From a virus: a stretch of 25,802 bases of DNA. The notes beneath the pieces are model-generated. The model was not told where the DNA came from. It did not search any database and worked only from the letters and a program-made list of their open reading frames with translations. Positions 14,491 to 19,554 of the stretch are shown in pieces (positions within the stretch are counted from its first letter, which is position 1; the number at the start of each line of letters is the position of its first letter). The translations under genes and the position numbers were made by a program. The stretch spans positions 1 through 25,802 of the IMG/VR virus record IMGVR_UViG_3300044994_000177; one strand, given 5' to 3'.

Positions 14491-14819
14491 TGTGCTTCTT
14501 GTGTTTCGTAGCGCACCCAGCGGCAAGCCCGCTGATAGTCTGCGCTCGTTGTCATGCCGAGTTCGCGGCAAATCGTCCTAATGGTTCGGTCGCCTTGCAG
14601 CCAAGCTTTAACCACCGCCTCCCGCTGTTCGAGACCATCGACTGTGAGGGGTTTCGCCGGTTGGCGTAGCTGCTCTTCTCGCGCCCATCGTCTAACCGAC
14701 GCTTCACCGCAACCAACTTGCGCGGCTATCTGGCGATAACTGAGCCGAGTCGAGACCAGCAGGTGCAATGCGTGGGCGCGCTCAGCGACAAGGACGGGTT
14801 TTCGTGGTCGCCCTCTCAT
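14487..14819 (-). CDS. Helix-turn-helix regulator with AT-hook-like start
   Basis: 110 residues from ATG 14819, which overlaps the upstream stop inside the coupling element. The N-terminus MRGRPRKPV carries an AT-hook-like RGRP core that would insert into the minor groove. Residues about 28-50 (LSYRQIAAQVGCGEASVRRW) are a clear helix-turn-helix, and a second, weaker one follows (TIRTICRELGMTTSADYQRA, about 80-100), so the layout is two tandem HTHs as in resolvase/transposase-like DNA-binding parts. There is no catalytic domain. As second gene of the recombination operon it is a reasonable candidate to regulate its own promoter at 15077-15107, but this is inference. Confidence 0.65.
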   Translation of the reverse strand: MRGRPRKPVLVAERAHALHLLVSTRLSYRQIAAQVGCGEASVRRWAREEQLRQPAKPLTVDGLEQREAVVKAWLQGDRTIRTICRELGMTTSADYQRACRWVRYETQEAQ

Positions 14820-14828
14820 TTGCCCACC
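14816..14828 (-). promoter_or_regulatory. Start/stop coupling element GGTGGGCAAATGA, copy 4
   Basis: Joins the 84-residue repeat protein gene (ending RQVGK) to the HTH gene. Same 13 bases and same phase as the other copies. Confidence 0.85.
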
Positions 14829-15070
14829 TGCCGCAACCACTCACGAGATGAGCCGCAATCCTCAACCATCTTTATTGCCACCCATGTATCGCCTGCTCGC
14901 TCAATGATGCGTTCCGCCCACTCGCGGGGCGAGCCGCAGTCGCGAACCATTTGGTAGGCGTCTTCGGCAGCCTCCTCGATAATTCGCTCAGCTTCCGGAC
15001 GAAACTCAGGGTCGGCTTTCGCTCGCCGATATGCTTCGTAGGGCGTCGGTTGTTCTGTGTTTTCGTTCAT
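14816..15070 (-). CDS. Helical repeat protein with two units (84 residues), first gene of the minus operon
   Basis: I choose ATG 15070 (MNENTEQPTPYEAY): the longer frame to 15091 would begin inside the promoter. Residues 27-51 and 52-78 are two copies of the unit seen in the protein at 12576-12932 (AERIIE......DCGSPREW and AERIIERAG...DCGSSREW); the first lacks two residues. The predicted -10 (CATAAT, 15082-15077) ends only six bases before the ATG and no ribosome site fits in between, so the mRNA may be leaderless. Role unknown; its paralogy with a gene of the same operon shows within-genome duplication. Confidence 0.7.
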   Translation of the reverse strand: MNENTEQPTPYEAYRRAKADPEFRPEAERIIEEAAEDAYQMVRDCGSPREWAERIIERAGDTWVAIKMVEDCGSSREWLRQVGK

Positions 15071-15076
15071 ACACCT

Positions 15077-15107
15077 ATTATGACGCGTCAAACCACGTAA
15101 AGGTTTC
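15077..15107 (-). promoter_or_regulatory. Minus-strand promoter/operator element, copy 2
   Basis: GAAACCTTT, 16 bases, CATAAT on the minus strand, identical in blocks and spacing to 4649-4679. It heads the 14-gene minus operon. TATTAT on the plus strand (15076-15081) could also serve the resolvase gene at 15124, so the element may be bidirectional or an operator for both. Confidence 0.7.
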
Positions 15108-15123
15108 GTCTGATTAGGAAATC

Positions 15124-15606
15124 ATGAAAATTCTAGGTTTGGACATGGGCACAACAGCCGGCGCAGCGTTGCAGGATGCCGGCGGCTTGCGAGTCTGGGA
15201 GGGGAACTTCACCCCACGACGTGGCGCGTCCTATGGTCTGCGGTTTATCGAGTTCTCCGCATGGCTGGACAGCATATACAGCGAGTGCCAGTTTCAGCTT
15301 GTCGCCTACGAGCAAATTATCGGCATTTCCAACCGTGGCGGGCAATCTGCGCAGCAACAAATCTGGGGCGGGTGTTTAGCAACGCTCGCGGTCTGGTGCG
15401 ATGCGCGAAGTATCGATTACGTGGGGCTATCGGTCACGGCGTGCAAGAAATTGGCGACAGGTAAGGGCAACGCCAGCAAAGATGAAATGCTAGCGGCGTT
15501 TGAATCTGCAACGGGCCTGAGTGCATCCCATGATGTCGCCGATGCTTACTGGGTCATGCGGTTAGCGGAGCGGGAGTTTACGGCAGGTACCACGCTTCAG
15601 CCATGA
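15124..15606 (+). CDS. RuvC-like Holliday junction resolvase
   Basis: 160 residues from ATG 15124, with AGGA six bases before it. The RNase-H-fold resolvase signature is present: LGLDMGTTAGAA (Asp7), a YEQ after a hydrophobic strand (LVAYEQI, Glu63), the Lys-rich VTACKKLATGKGNASKDEM typical of the loop before the last helix, and SHDVADAYWVMRLAE (Asp137 and Asp140). These are the four acidic positions expected. It would resolve recombination or replication junctions before packaging, acting with the Rad52/Gam module read divergently from the same intergenic region. Length (about 160) is normal for RuvC. Confidence 0.85.
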   Translation: MKILGLDMGTTAGAALQDAGGLRVWEGNFTPRRGASYGLRFIEFSAWLDSIYSECQFQLVAYEQIIGISNRGGQSAQQQIWGGCLATLAVWCDARSIDYVGLSVTACKKLATGKGNASKDEMLAAFESATGLSASHDVADAYWVMRLAEREFTAGTTLQP

Positions 15607-15632
15607 ATTGCGTAGTATGATTCCTGCCAGTG

Positions 15633-16472
15633 ATGAACAAATCCAGTGTACCACAAGTGTCGGTGGACGCAACCGGTGAACGACCGCCCAGCCGCATAAA
15701 CGGCAAGCAGAACCCAGAATATCAGCGGTGGCGATACCGCCAGAAGCAAGCAGCCGCAGCCGGCGACCTGAACGAAACCAACGCACTGCTAGAGACGCTG
15801 ATTGCCGAGGTGCAGACGCTTTCACAGCTTCTCCGCGACCTGTCTCAGACTATCGCCCAGCAGTCCATGTTGTCACAACATTTAGAGGGTGTTGCGCGAC
15901 AATTTGAACCCACAACTGCAACAATCGCACAACATGTTGTGAATGTTGTTAACAACACGCACCAAGAACGACCCGATGTTGTCACAACATTTGAACCTGA
16001 AAATCAGAGCGTTGAACCTAATGTTGTGAATGTTGTTAACAACACGCAGCCAACAAAAAGCCCCCCCTCTTCTCCCCCCCTAATTTCCCCCCTTCCCCCT
16101 AACAACCCCCTACCCCCCTATAATCCCCCCAACATCACCCCCCAAAAAGAGATCCCCCCTTTAGGGGATAAATCCCCTCCCCCCTACGCCAAAACCGGCG
16201 GGGTTAATGGCGTCTGGGAGCGTCTCCCCGCAGACTGGCAGACCCCCGAGATGCGGGCAATGCTCGATGCGTTCGAGATGCACAGGAAGTCGCTGCGCAA
16301 GTCGGCGTGGACGCCCATTGGTTGCCAGCAGAAAGTCACCGAATGGCTGAAACACGACCTGCAAACGGTGATTGACTCTGGCTGGCACAGCATCGAGCAA
16401 AATTGGCAGGGTATCATCGTCCGACCCGACCGAAACCAGCGCAAAATGCCGATTATCCCCGAGGGATGGTAA
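15633..16472 (+). CDS. Replication initiator candidate carrying the origin
   Basis: 279 residues; ATG 15633, directly after an in-frame GTG (15630). Residues about 20-50 are basic (RINGKQNPEYQRWRYRQKQ), 55-95 form a leucine-rich coiled coil, 100-140 contain a repeated NVVNVVNNT segment, and 140-190 are almost pure Pro/Asn/Ser linker. The C-terminal domain (TPEMRAMLDAFEMHRKSLRK, then TVIDSGWHSIEQNWQGIIV) resembles the C-terminal helical domain of DnaD-like phage replication proteins, ending in the I..S...nW.G pattern. Lambda-type initiators also carry the origin inside their gene, and palindromic repeats plus a C-rich tract are present here. Next to a helicase-loader-like gene. Confidence 0.6.
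   Translation: MNKSSVPQVSVDATGERPPSRINGKQNPEYQRWRYRQKQAAAAGDLNETNALLETLIAEVQTLSQLLRDLSQTIAQQSMLSQHLEGVARQFEPTTATIAQHVVNVVNNTHQERPDVVTTFEPENQSVEPNVVNVVNNTQPTKSPPSSPPLISPLPPNNPLPPYNPPNITPQKEIPPLGDKSPPPYAKTGGVNGVWERLPADWQTPEMRAMLDAFEMHRKSLRKSAWTPIGCQQKVTEWLKHDLQTVIDSGWHSIEQNWQGIIVRPDRNQRKMPIIPEGW
15867..16048 (+). repeat. Iteron/palindrome cluster, candidate origin of replication
   Basis: Two copies of ATGTTGTCACAACAT (15867-15881, 15976-15990, nearly palindromic), one perfect 14-bp palindrome CACAACATGTTGTG (15928-15941), and a 28-bp exact direct repeat at 15934-15961 and 16021-16048, each containing the palindrome TGTTGTTAACAACA. All share a TGTTGT/ACAACA core. The cluster lies inside the initiator gene. 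Confidence 0.75.
16061..16185 (+). repeat. C-rich low-complexity tract, G-quadruplex potential on the minus strand
   Basis: More than ten runs of four to seven C separated by short A/T spacers, encoding the Pro/Asn linker of the initiator. The minus strand therefore has many G runs close enough to fold into G-quadruplexes. It directly follows the iterons. Confidence 0.85.
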
Positions 16473-16485
16473 AACAAATTCGAAC

Positions 16486-17013
16486 ATGCAACTGACCACC
16501 GAGACAGTGAAAGCCGCCCTCAAACTCTGGGCGCGGCACCTGAAAAACCCGCCCCAACTGACCGACGAAATGGCAACCGACTGGCGGTTGATTTTTGATT
16601 CTGAAATACCGGACCAGACCTTCAAAAGCCTTGCCGTTGCAGCACTCCGAACCCTGACATGGTTCCCCGCTCCAGCAGAGTTCGCGGCACTTATGGAGAC
16701 CGGACTGGACGAACGCGCCGAATTGGCGTGGCTGCACGTCAAGCGGCGCGGTGGCAACATCAAAACCCCCGCCGATGTTGGCGGCGAACCGTGCGCACTA
16801 TGGGCAGCTGCAAGTCTGGGCAAACACGCTCTGGAATCGCTCCGTCATCACCCATCAGACCCGTTCAACGAACGCGAACTGAAAAAGGATTTTCTGCTGC
16901 TATACAAGCTGGCATGGCGCCGTGGTCTAGGGCTTGAGACCTACAGCGGGAAACGTCCGGAACTGCCGCAATCCCAAATCAGCAGAAACCAACAACTGCC
17001 GGAACACGTCTGA
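16486..17013 (+). CDS. Helicase loader/inhibitor candidate (G39P-like)
   Basis: 175 residues from ATG 16486; the frame is open further upstream but that part overlaps the initiator gene and looks like a shadow. The first 80 residues match the plan of small phage helicase loaders: a helix (TETVKAALKLWARHLKN), an LTDEMATDWRLIFDS helix and an AALRTLTWFPAPAEFAALME end equivalent to the F-P-P-x-A-E motif. The C-terminus is Arg/Glu/Gln-rich (LETYSGKRPELPQSQI). Loaders of this kind bring a DnaB-type helicase to the initiator; no helicase is encoded in the window, so a host helicase may be used. Adjacent to the initiator with 13 bases between. Confidence 0.55.
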   Translation: MQLTTETVKAALKLWARHLKNPPQLTDEMATDWRLIFDSEIPDQTFKSLAVAALRTLTWFPAPAEFAALMETGLDERAELAWLHVKRRGGNIKTPADVGGEPCALWAAASLGKHALESLRHHPSDPFNERELKKDFLLLYKLAWRRGLGLETYSGKRPELPQSQISRNQQLPEHV

Positions 17014-17024
17014 AACCAGAGCCG

Positions 17025-17576
17025 ATGAGTAAGCCCGCATTTGTCCGCACCATGACCGACGCTCAGTGGCGAAACGCAACCACCCACGAAAAAGCCCTGC
17101 ATGTCGCGAGAGGTAAAGTCGGCGTCAGAGGCGAATGGGGACACGGGCGCGGCTTCTGGGTCAACCAATTTCTGGCGTCCGTCGGGCTAAGTCCCGGCTA
17201 CAACTGGTGCGCCGCTTTCGTGCGCTGGTGCCTACTCCAAGCAGGCGCGCCGGCTAACAGACTTCCGAATGCGAGGCAGTCGGCAGGCGTCTGGGCATGG
17301 CGCAACTGGGGACGCGAAACGCTCCGACTGAAGCGGAACAACCCCGAACGCGGAGATCTGTTCTTCTGGATTAACCCGAACGGCACCGGTCACATCGGCT
17401 TCATCGCCGAGGTCTTCCGCGACAAGAACGGCAACTGGGCAAGCCTGCGCACGCTTGAGGGCAATACGAACGCCGCCGGTTCACGCACTGGCAACGCCGT
17501 TGCAGAGCAGAGGCGCAGCCGAGCGTTGCTGCAGTCCAAGCACGACTTCGGGTTTGTCAGCCTCAGAGGTTTGTGA
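17025..17576 (+). CDS. CHAP-domain endolysin
   Basis: 183 residues from ATG 17025; ribosome site weak (GAGCCG). The CHAP fold is visible: YNWCAAFVRWCLLQAG with the nucleophile Cys62, PERGDLFFWINPNGTGHIGFIAEV with His123, and TLEGNTN (about 143-149), which supplies the third polar position. CHAP enzymes are amidases or endopeptidases that cut peptidoglycan. The N-terminal 35 residues are basic (TTHEKALHVARGKVGVRG) and no signal peptide is present, so a holin is needed for release. Two small membrane protein genes follow at once, completing a lysis cassette. Confidence 0.85.
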   Translation: MSKPAFVRTMTDAQWRNATTHEKALHVARGKVGVRGEWGHGRGFWVNQFLASVGLSPGYNWCAAFVRWCLLQAGAPANRLPNARQSAGVWAWRNWGRETLRLKRNNPERGDLFFWINPNGTGHIGFIAEVFRDKNGNWASLRTLEGNTNAAGSRTGNAVAEQRRSRALLQSKHDFGFVSLRGL

Positions 17577-17818
17577 TGAGCGAGAAAACGGAAACGCAAA
17601 TCATCGAACAAGTCAGCCGCATGATGGCACTGGTCAAAACAATAGTCGCGCTGGTGTGCGTTCTCGGTCTGGCAACGTTCTGGATTGCCATGATGCAGTT
17701 TCAGCTAATGGCACTGGGCGATGACGTTGGGCGGGTAAAATCGCAACTTGAACGCCTAACGGAGGAGACAACCGCCAGCCGCGAGCGTCTTATCAGGCTG
17801 GAGGAAAAATCACGATGA
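17576..17818 (+). CDS. Membrane protein with coiled-coil tail, lysis cassette (holin/XhlA-type)
   Basis: 80 residues; ATG 17576 shares TGATG with the endolysin stop and follows AGAGG at about six bases (a GTG one codon earlier is in frame). Residues 1-20 are polar, 22-42 form one membrane helix (LVKTIVALVCVLGLATFWI), and about 50-80 are a coiled coil (VGRVKSQLERLTEETTASRERLIRLEEK). The combination of one membrane helix plus a coil recalls XhlA-type or other lysis-associated proteins, though XhlA has the reverse order. Likely works with the endolysin and the next gene. Confidence 0.65.
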   Translation: MSEKTETQIIEQVSRMMALVKTIVALVCVLGLATFWIAMMQFQLMALGDDVGRVKSQLERLTEETTASRERLIRLEEKSR

Positions 17819-18006
17819 ATTTTCAAAACGTTTTAGCTGGAGCAGTGGCAGGATTCCTTGCCGCTCTAATTGTTGACCTCAACGCGTGGAAACACGCAAT
17901 CGAGCAGGGGTTGGGTTTCGAGTTCGATTGGAAACTCGCGCTCGTTCGATGGGTTACGGGCATCATCTCAGGCGCGTTAGCGGGTCTGGGTATTTCAAAT
18001 CTTTAA
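17815..18006 (+). CDS. Small holin candidate (63 residues)
   Basis: ATG 17815 overlaps the previous stop as ATGA. Two hydrophobic segments: residues 5-21 (NVLAGAVAGFLAALIVD) and 43-62 (LVRWVTGIISGALAGLGIS), separated by an amphipathic acidic stretch (HAIEQGLGFEFDWKL). Two membrane helices in a very small protein directly behind an endolysin is the typical class II holin layout. Followed by a hairpin terminator, so it closes this operon. No specific holin family recognised. Confidence 0.65.
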   Translation: MNFQNVLAGAVAGFLAALIVDLNAWKHAIEQGLGFEFDWKLALVRWVTGIISGALAGLGISNL

Positions 18007-18024
18007 CGGGTAAGAGCAAACAAC

Positions 18025-18061
18025 GGGCGGTTGTTCCCCTTCGCAGCCGCCCCAAAATTTT
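18025..18061 (+). terminator. Hairpin terminator after the lysis cassette
   Basis: GGGCGGTTG (18025-18033) pairs with CAGCCGCCC (18044-18052), a nine-pair stem with one G-U pair and a loop of ten, followed by CAAAATTTT. The T run starts five bases after the stem and is only four long, so termination may be partial. Confidence 0.55.
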
Positions 18062-18070
18062 AATCACTTT

Positions 18071-18457
18071 ATGCCAGCAGGTCGAAAGCGCGATTCCGAA
18101 ATAGACGAGAAAATCGAGCAGGTCATTAAATTGATTGAGCAGGGTCTGTTCGTCAACCACGCGGCGGCGTCGTGCGGTTTGTCAAAAGACACTCTGTATA
18201 ACCGAATGCGCGAAGACCCGGAGGTGAGGGCGCGAGTTATCGCAGCAGGCGACAAGGCGTTCGGTCTGATGGAGAAAATCGTTATGCGCGCTGCCTTGCA
18301 AGACTGGAAAGCCTCCGCATGGTATCTCGAACGCCGGAAGCCGGAACTCTATGGTCGCCGAATGAAACTCGACATCTCTAAGATGAGTACAGAACAATTG
18401 CAGGAACTGCTAGAGCAGCTAGACGACGAAAGGTTCGAGATTGACGAATCACTATGA
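18071..18457 (+). CDS. terS: Terminase small subunit
   Basis: 128 residues from ATG 18071, no ribosome site, with a TTTAAT hexamer six bases before. N-terminal helix-turn-helix: residues 14-45 (IEQVIKLIEQGLFVNHAAASCGLSKDTLYNRM), which would bind the packaging site. The centre contains the small-terminase hallmark ASAWYLERRKPELYGRR (about 78-94), and an acidic, Leu-rich C-terminus (EQLQELLEQLDDERFEIDE) expected to contact the large subunit. It acts as a ring that recognises phage DNA for packaging. The large subunit lies downstream, unusually separated by a damaged gene and a reverse-strand gene. Confidence 0.85.
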   Translation: MPAGRKRDSEIDEKIEQVIKLIEQGLFVNHAAASCGLSKDTLYNRMREDPEVRARVIAAGDKAFGLMEKIVMRAALQDWKASAWYLERRKPELYGRRMKLDISKMSTEQLQELLEQLDDERFEIDESL

Positions 18458-18642
18458 TAACGCAGGTCCCCGTTAAGAAGATTATTCCGCACCCGAAGAA
18501 CGCAAGGCGCTGGCAAACAACGCGACGCGAAGACCAGATGCCGTTGCGCTCTTTACAGATAGCAACCTCAATGTCGGGATTACTCCGTCAAGATGGGACG
18601 GATACCGCGAGCATGGCAACAACATCAAAGACGCGGTCGTAA
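18454..18642 (+). CDS. ParB-like N-terminal stub with a nonsense-like tail
   Basis: ATG 18454 overlaps the small terminase stop as ATGA. The first 20 residues (MITQVPVKKIIPHPKNARRW) match the start of ParB/Srx-like domains (V....I.PHP.NAR), which occur beside phage terminases, often fused to methylases. After residue about 21 the composition becomes Thr/Ser/Arg/Met-rich and shadow-like, and the frame stops at 18642. In the -1 frame a protein-like reading begins at about the same place (see 18477-18758). I read this as a gene that has lost its frame, or one needing a frameshift. Confidence 0.4.
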   Translation: MITQVPVKKIIPHPKNARRWQTTRREDQMPLRSLQIATSMSGLLRQDGTDTASMATTSKTRS

Positions 18643-18758
18643 GAATAAACCACCACCTCAGAGGGTTGGGCGAGGTGGTGGAGCGAGTCCGTTGTAAATC
18701 GATGTCTTACGGCATCATCAAGTTTTCCAAGCCAGCTCCTGAACTCGGGAGTGGTTGA
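18477..18758 (+). pseudogene. Protein-like frame without a start, -1 to the ParB-like stub
   Basis: Open from after TAA (18474-18476) to TGA 18756-18758, about 93 codons, with no ATG until MSYGIIKF near the end. The reading is protein-like: DAVALFTDSNLNVGITPSRW, YREHGNNIKDAVVRINHHL and GEVVERVRCKSMSYGIIKF. It lies one frame back from the 18454 gene. Possible explanations: a natural frameshift mutation, a programmed -1 frameshift, a rare start codon, or a sequencing error. No strong slippery heptamer was found in the overlap. The end overlaps the convergent DUF5131 gene by about 40 bases. Confidence 0.45.
18650..18681. repeat. Perfect 10-bp inverted repeat (stem-loop)
   Basis: CCACCACCTC (18650-18659) and GAGGTGGTGG (18672-18681) are exact complements around a 12-base loop, just after the stop of the 18454 frame. 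No T run follows on either side, so it is not a classical terminator. Confidence 0.75.
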
Positions 18759-19527
18759 AGTGTTCCGCCAACTGCTTGGCGTTCATCTGGAGAGGAACTG
18801 GCACTGGGTCGATGAACTTGCCGGGCATCTGGTGCCAGACCCAAAAGGTGCCGTCCTCATGCTCAAGGCAAACGCCCGTCTCTGTCCTGAATCCGCTGGA
18901 CTGCTTGAAGAAGTAGGCGGTGCCTGATTTCAGACAATTGTCTCGGACTGTTCGCGCCCAAGCGTGTTCCATATGCCGAAAGCCGGGACCAGACTCACCG
19001 CCGACGATCACCCAGTCGATGCCATCGAATGTAGAATCAAGCTGACCAATCAGAGGTTCAACAGACAGGAATTTAACCGCCGCGCCACACTGGCGAATCA
19101 TGTCTACACGCTTCTCAACTCTGTTGTCCTCAACAGATGCGCCCATCCAGATATGCTCGCCCCAATTGAGTTCCAGCTTTGCCAGTCTTTCCGGGCGTTT
19201 GGTCAAAATCTGAAATACCAAATCCGGTCGAGCGTTCATCGCGTCAAAAACATTGGCGATAAAATCGTCGGGTACTGAATCGTGCAGCAAATCCGACATC
19301 GAGTTGACAAACACCCGAGAGCCAGACTTGATTGGTTTCAGTTTCTGGAGCCGCCCTGGGTGGCACTTGACATTCACAGCCGAATTGCGAGCCGTCCACT
19401 TTTCAGAAGTCCAGCCACGATTCAAGCTCAATCGTTCCGCGTAGCAGTTCCGGCAGCCTTCGCTAACTTTAGAGCAACCGGTTACCGGATTCCAGGTTGC
19501 ATCCGTCCATGATATTATGGTTCCCAT
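18718..19527 (-). CDS. DUF5131 (phage Gp37/Gp68 family) protein
   Basis: 269 residues from ATG 19527. The N-terminus ISWTDATWNPVTGCSKVSEG followed by CRNCYAERL is the family hallmark, with Cys18, Cys25 and Cys28 as a probable metal or iron-sulfur site. Further family segments are VFVNSMSDLLHDSVPDDF, VFQILTKRPERL, IWMGASVEDN, VKFLSVEPLIG, IDWVIVGGESGPG and a late TAYFFKQ. The fold resembles radical-SAM-like barrels, but the spacing CX6CX2C is not the canonical CX3CX2C. Biochemical function is unknown. It is read against the packaging genes, with its own putative -10 (TACAAT, about 19540) ten bases before the start, and is bordered by the damaged gene and the large terminase. Confidence 0.88.
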   Translation of the reverse strand: MGTIISWTDATWNPVTGCSKVSEGCRNCYAERLSLNRGWTSEKWTARNSAVNVKCHPGRLQKLKPIKSGSRVFVNSMSDLLHDSVPDDFIANVFDAMNARPDLVFQILTKRPERLAKLELNWGEHIWMGASVEDNRVEKRVDMIRQCGAAVKFLSVEPLIGQLDSTFDGIDWVIVGGESGPGFRHMEHAWARTVRDNCLKSGTAYFFKQSSGFRTETGVCLEHEDGTFWVWHQMPGKFIDPVPVPLQMNAKQLAEHFNHSRVQELAWKT

Positions 19528-19554
19528 GACATTTGTAATTGTACCCTAAATCAT

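Noticed and set aside
16061-16185. C-rich repeats as a CRISPR array or assembly artefact
   Set aside because: No regular repeat-spacer pattern; the tract stays in frame with a real gene and encodes a Pro/Asn linker.
16372-16485. Longer N-terminus for the helicase-loader candidate
   Set aside because: Lies within the initiator gene, and the extra residues do not resemble the loader family; ATG 16486 is preferred.
16161-16823. 220-codon minus-strand frame opposite the replication genes
   Set aside because: Overlaps two well-supported plus-strand genes, has no ribosome site or coupled neighbour, and its composition looks antisense.
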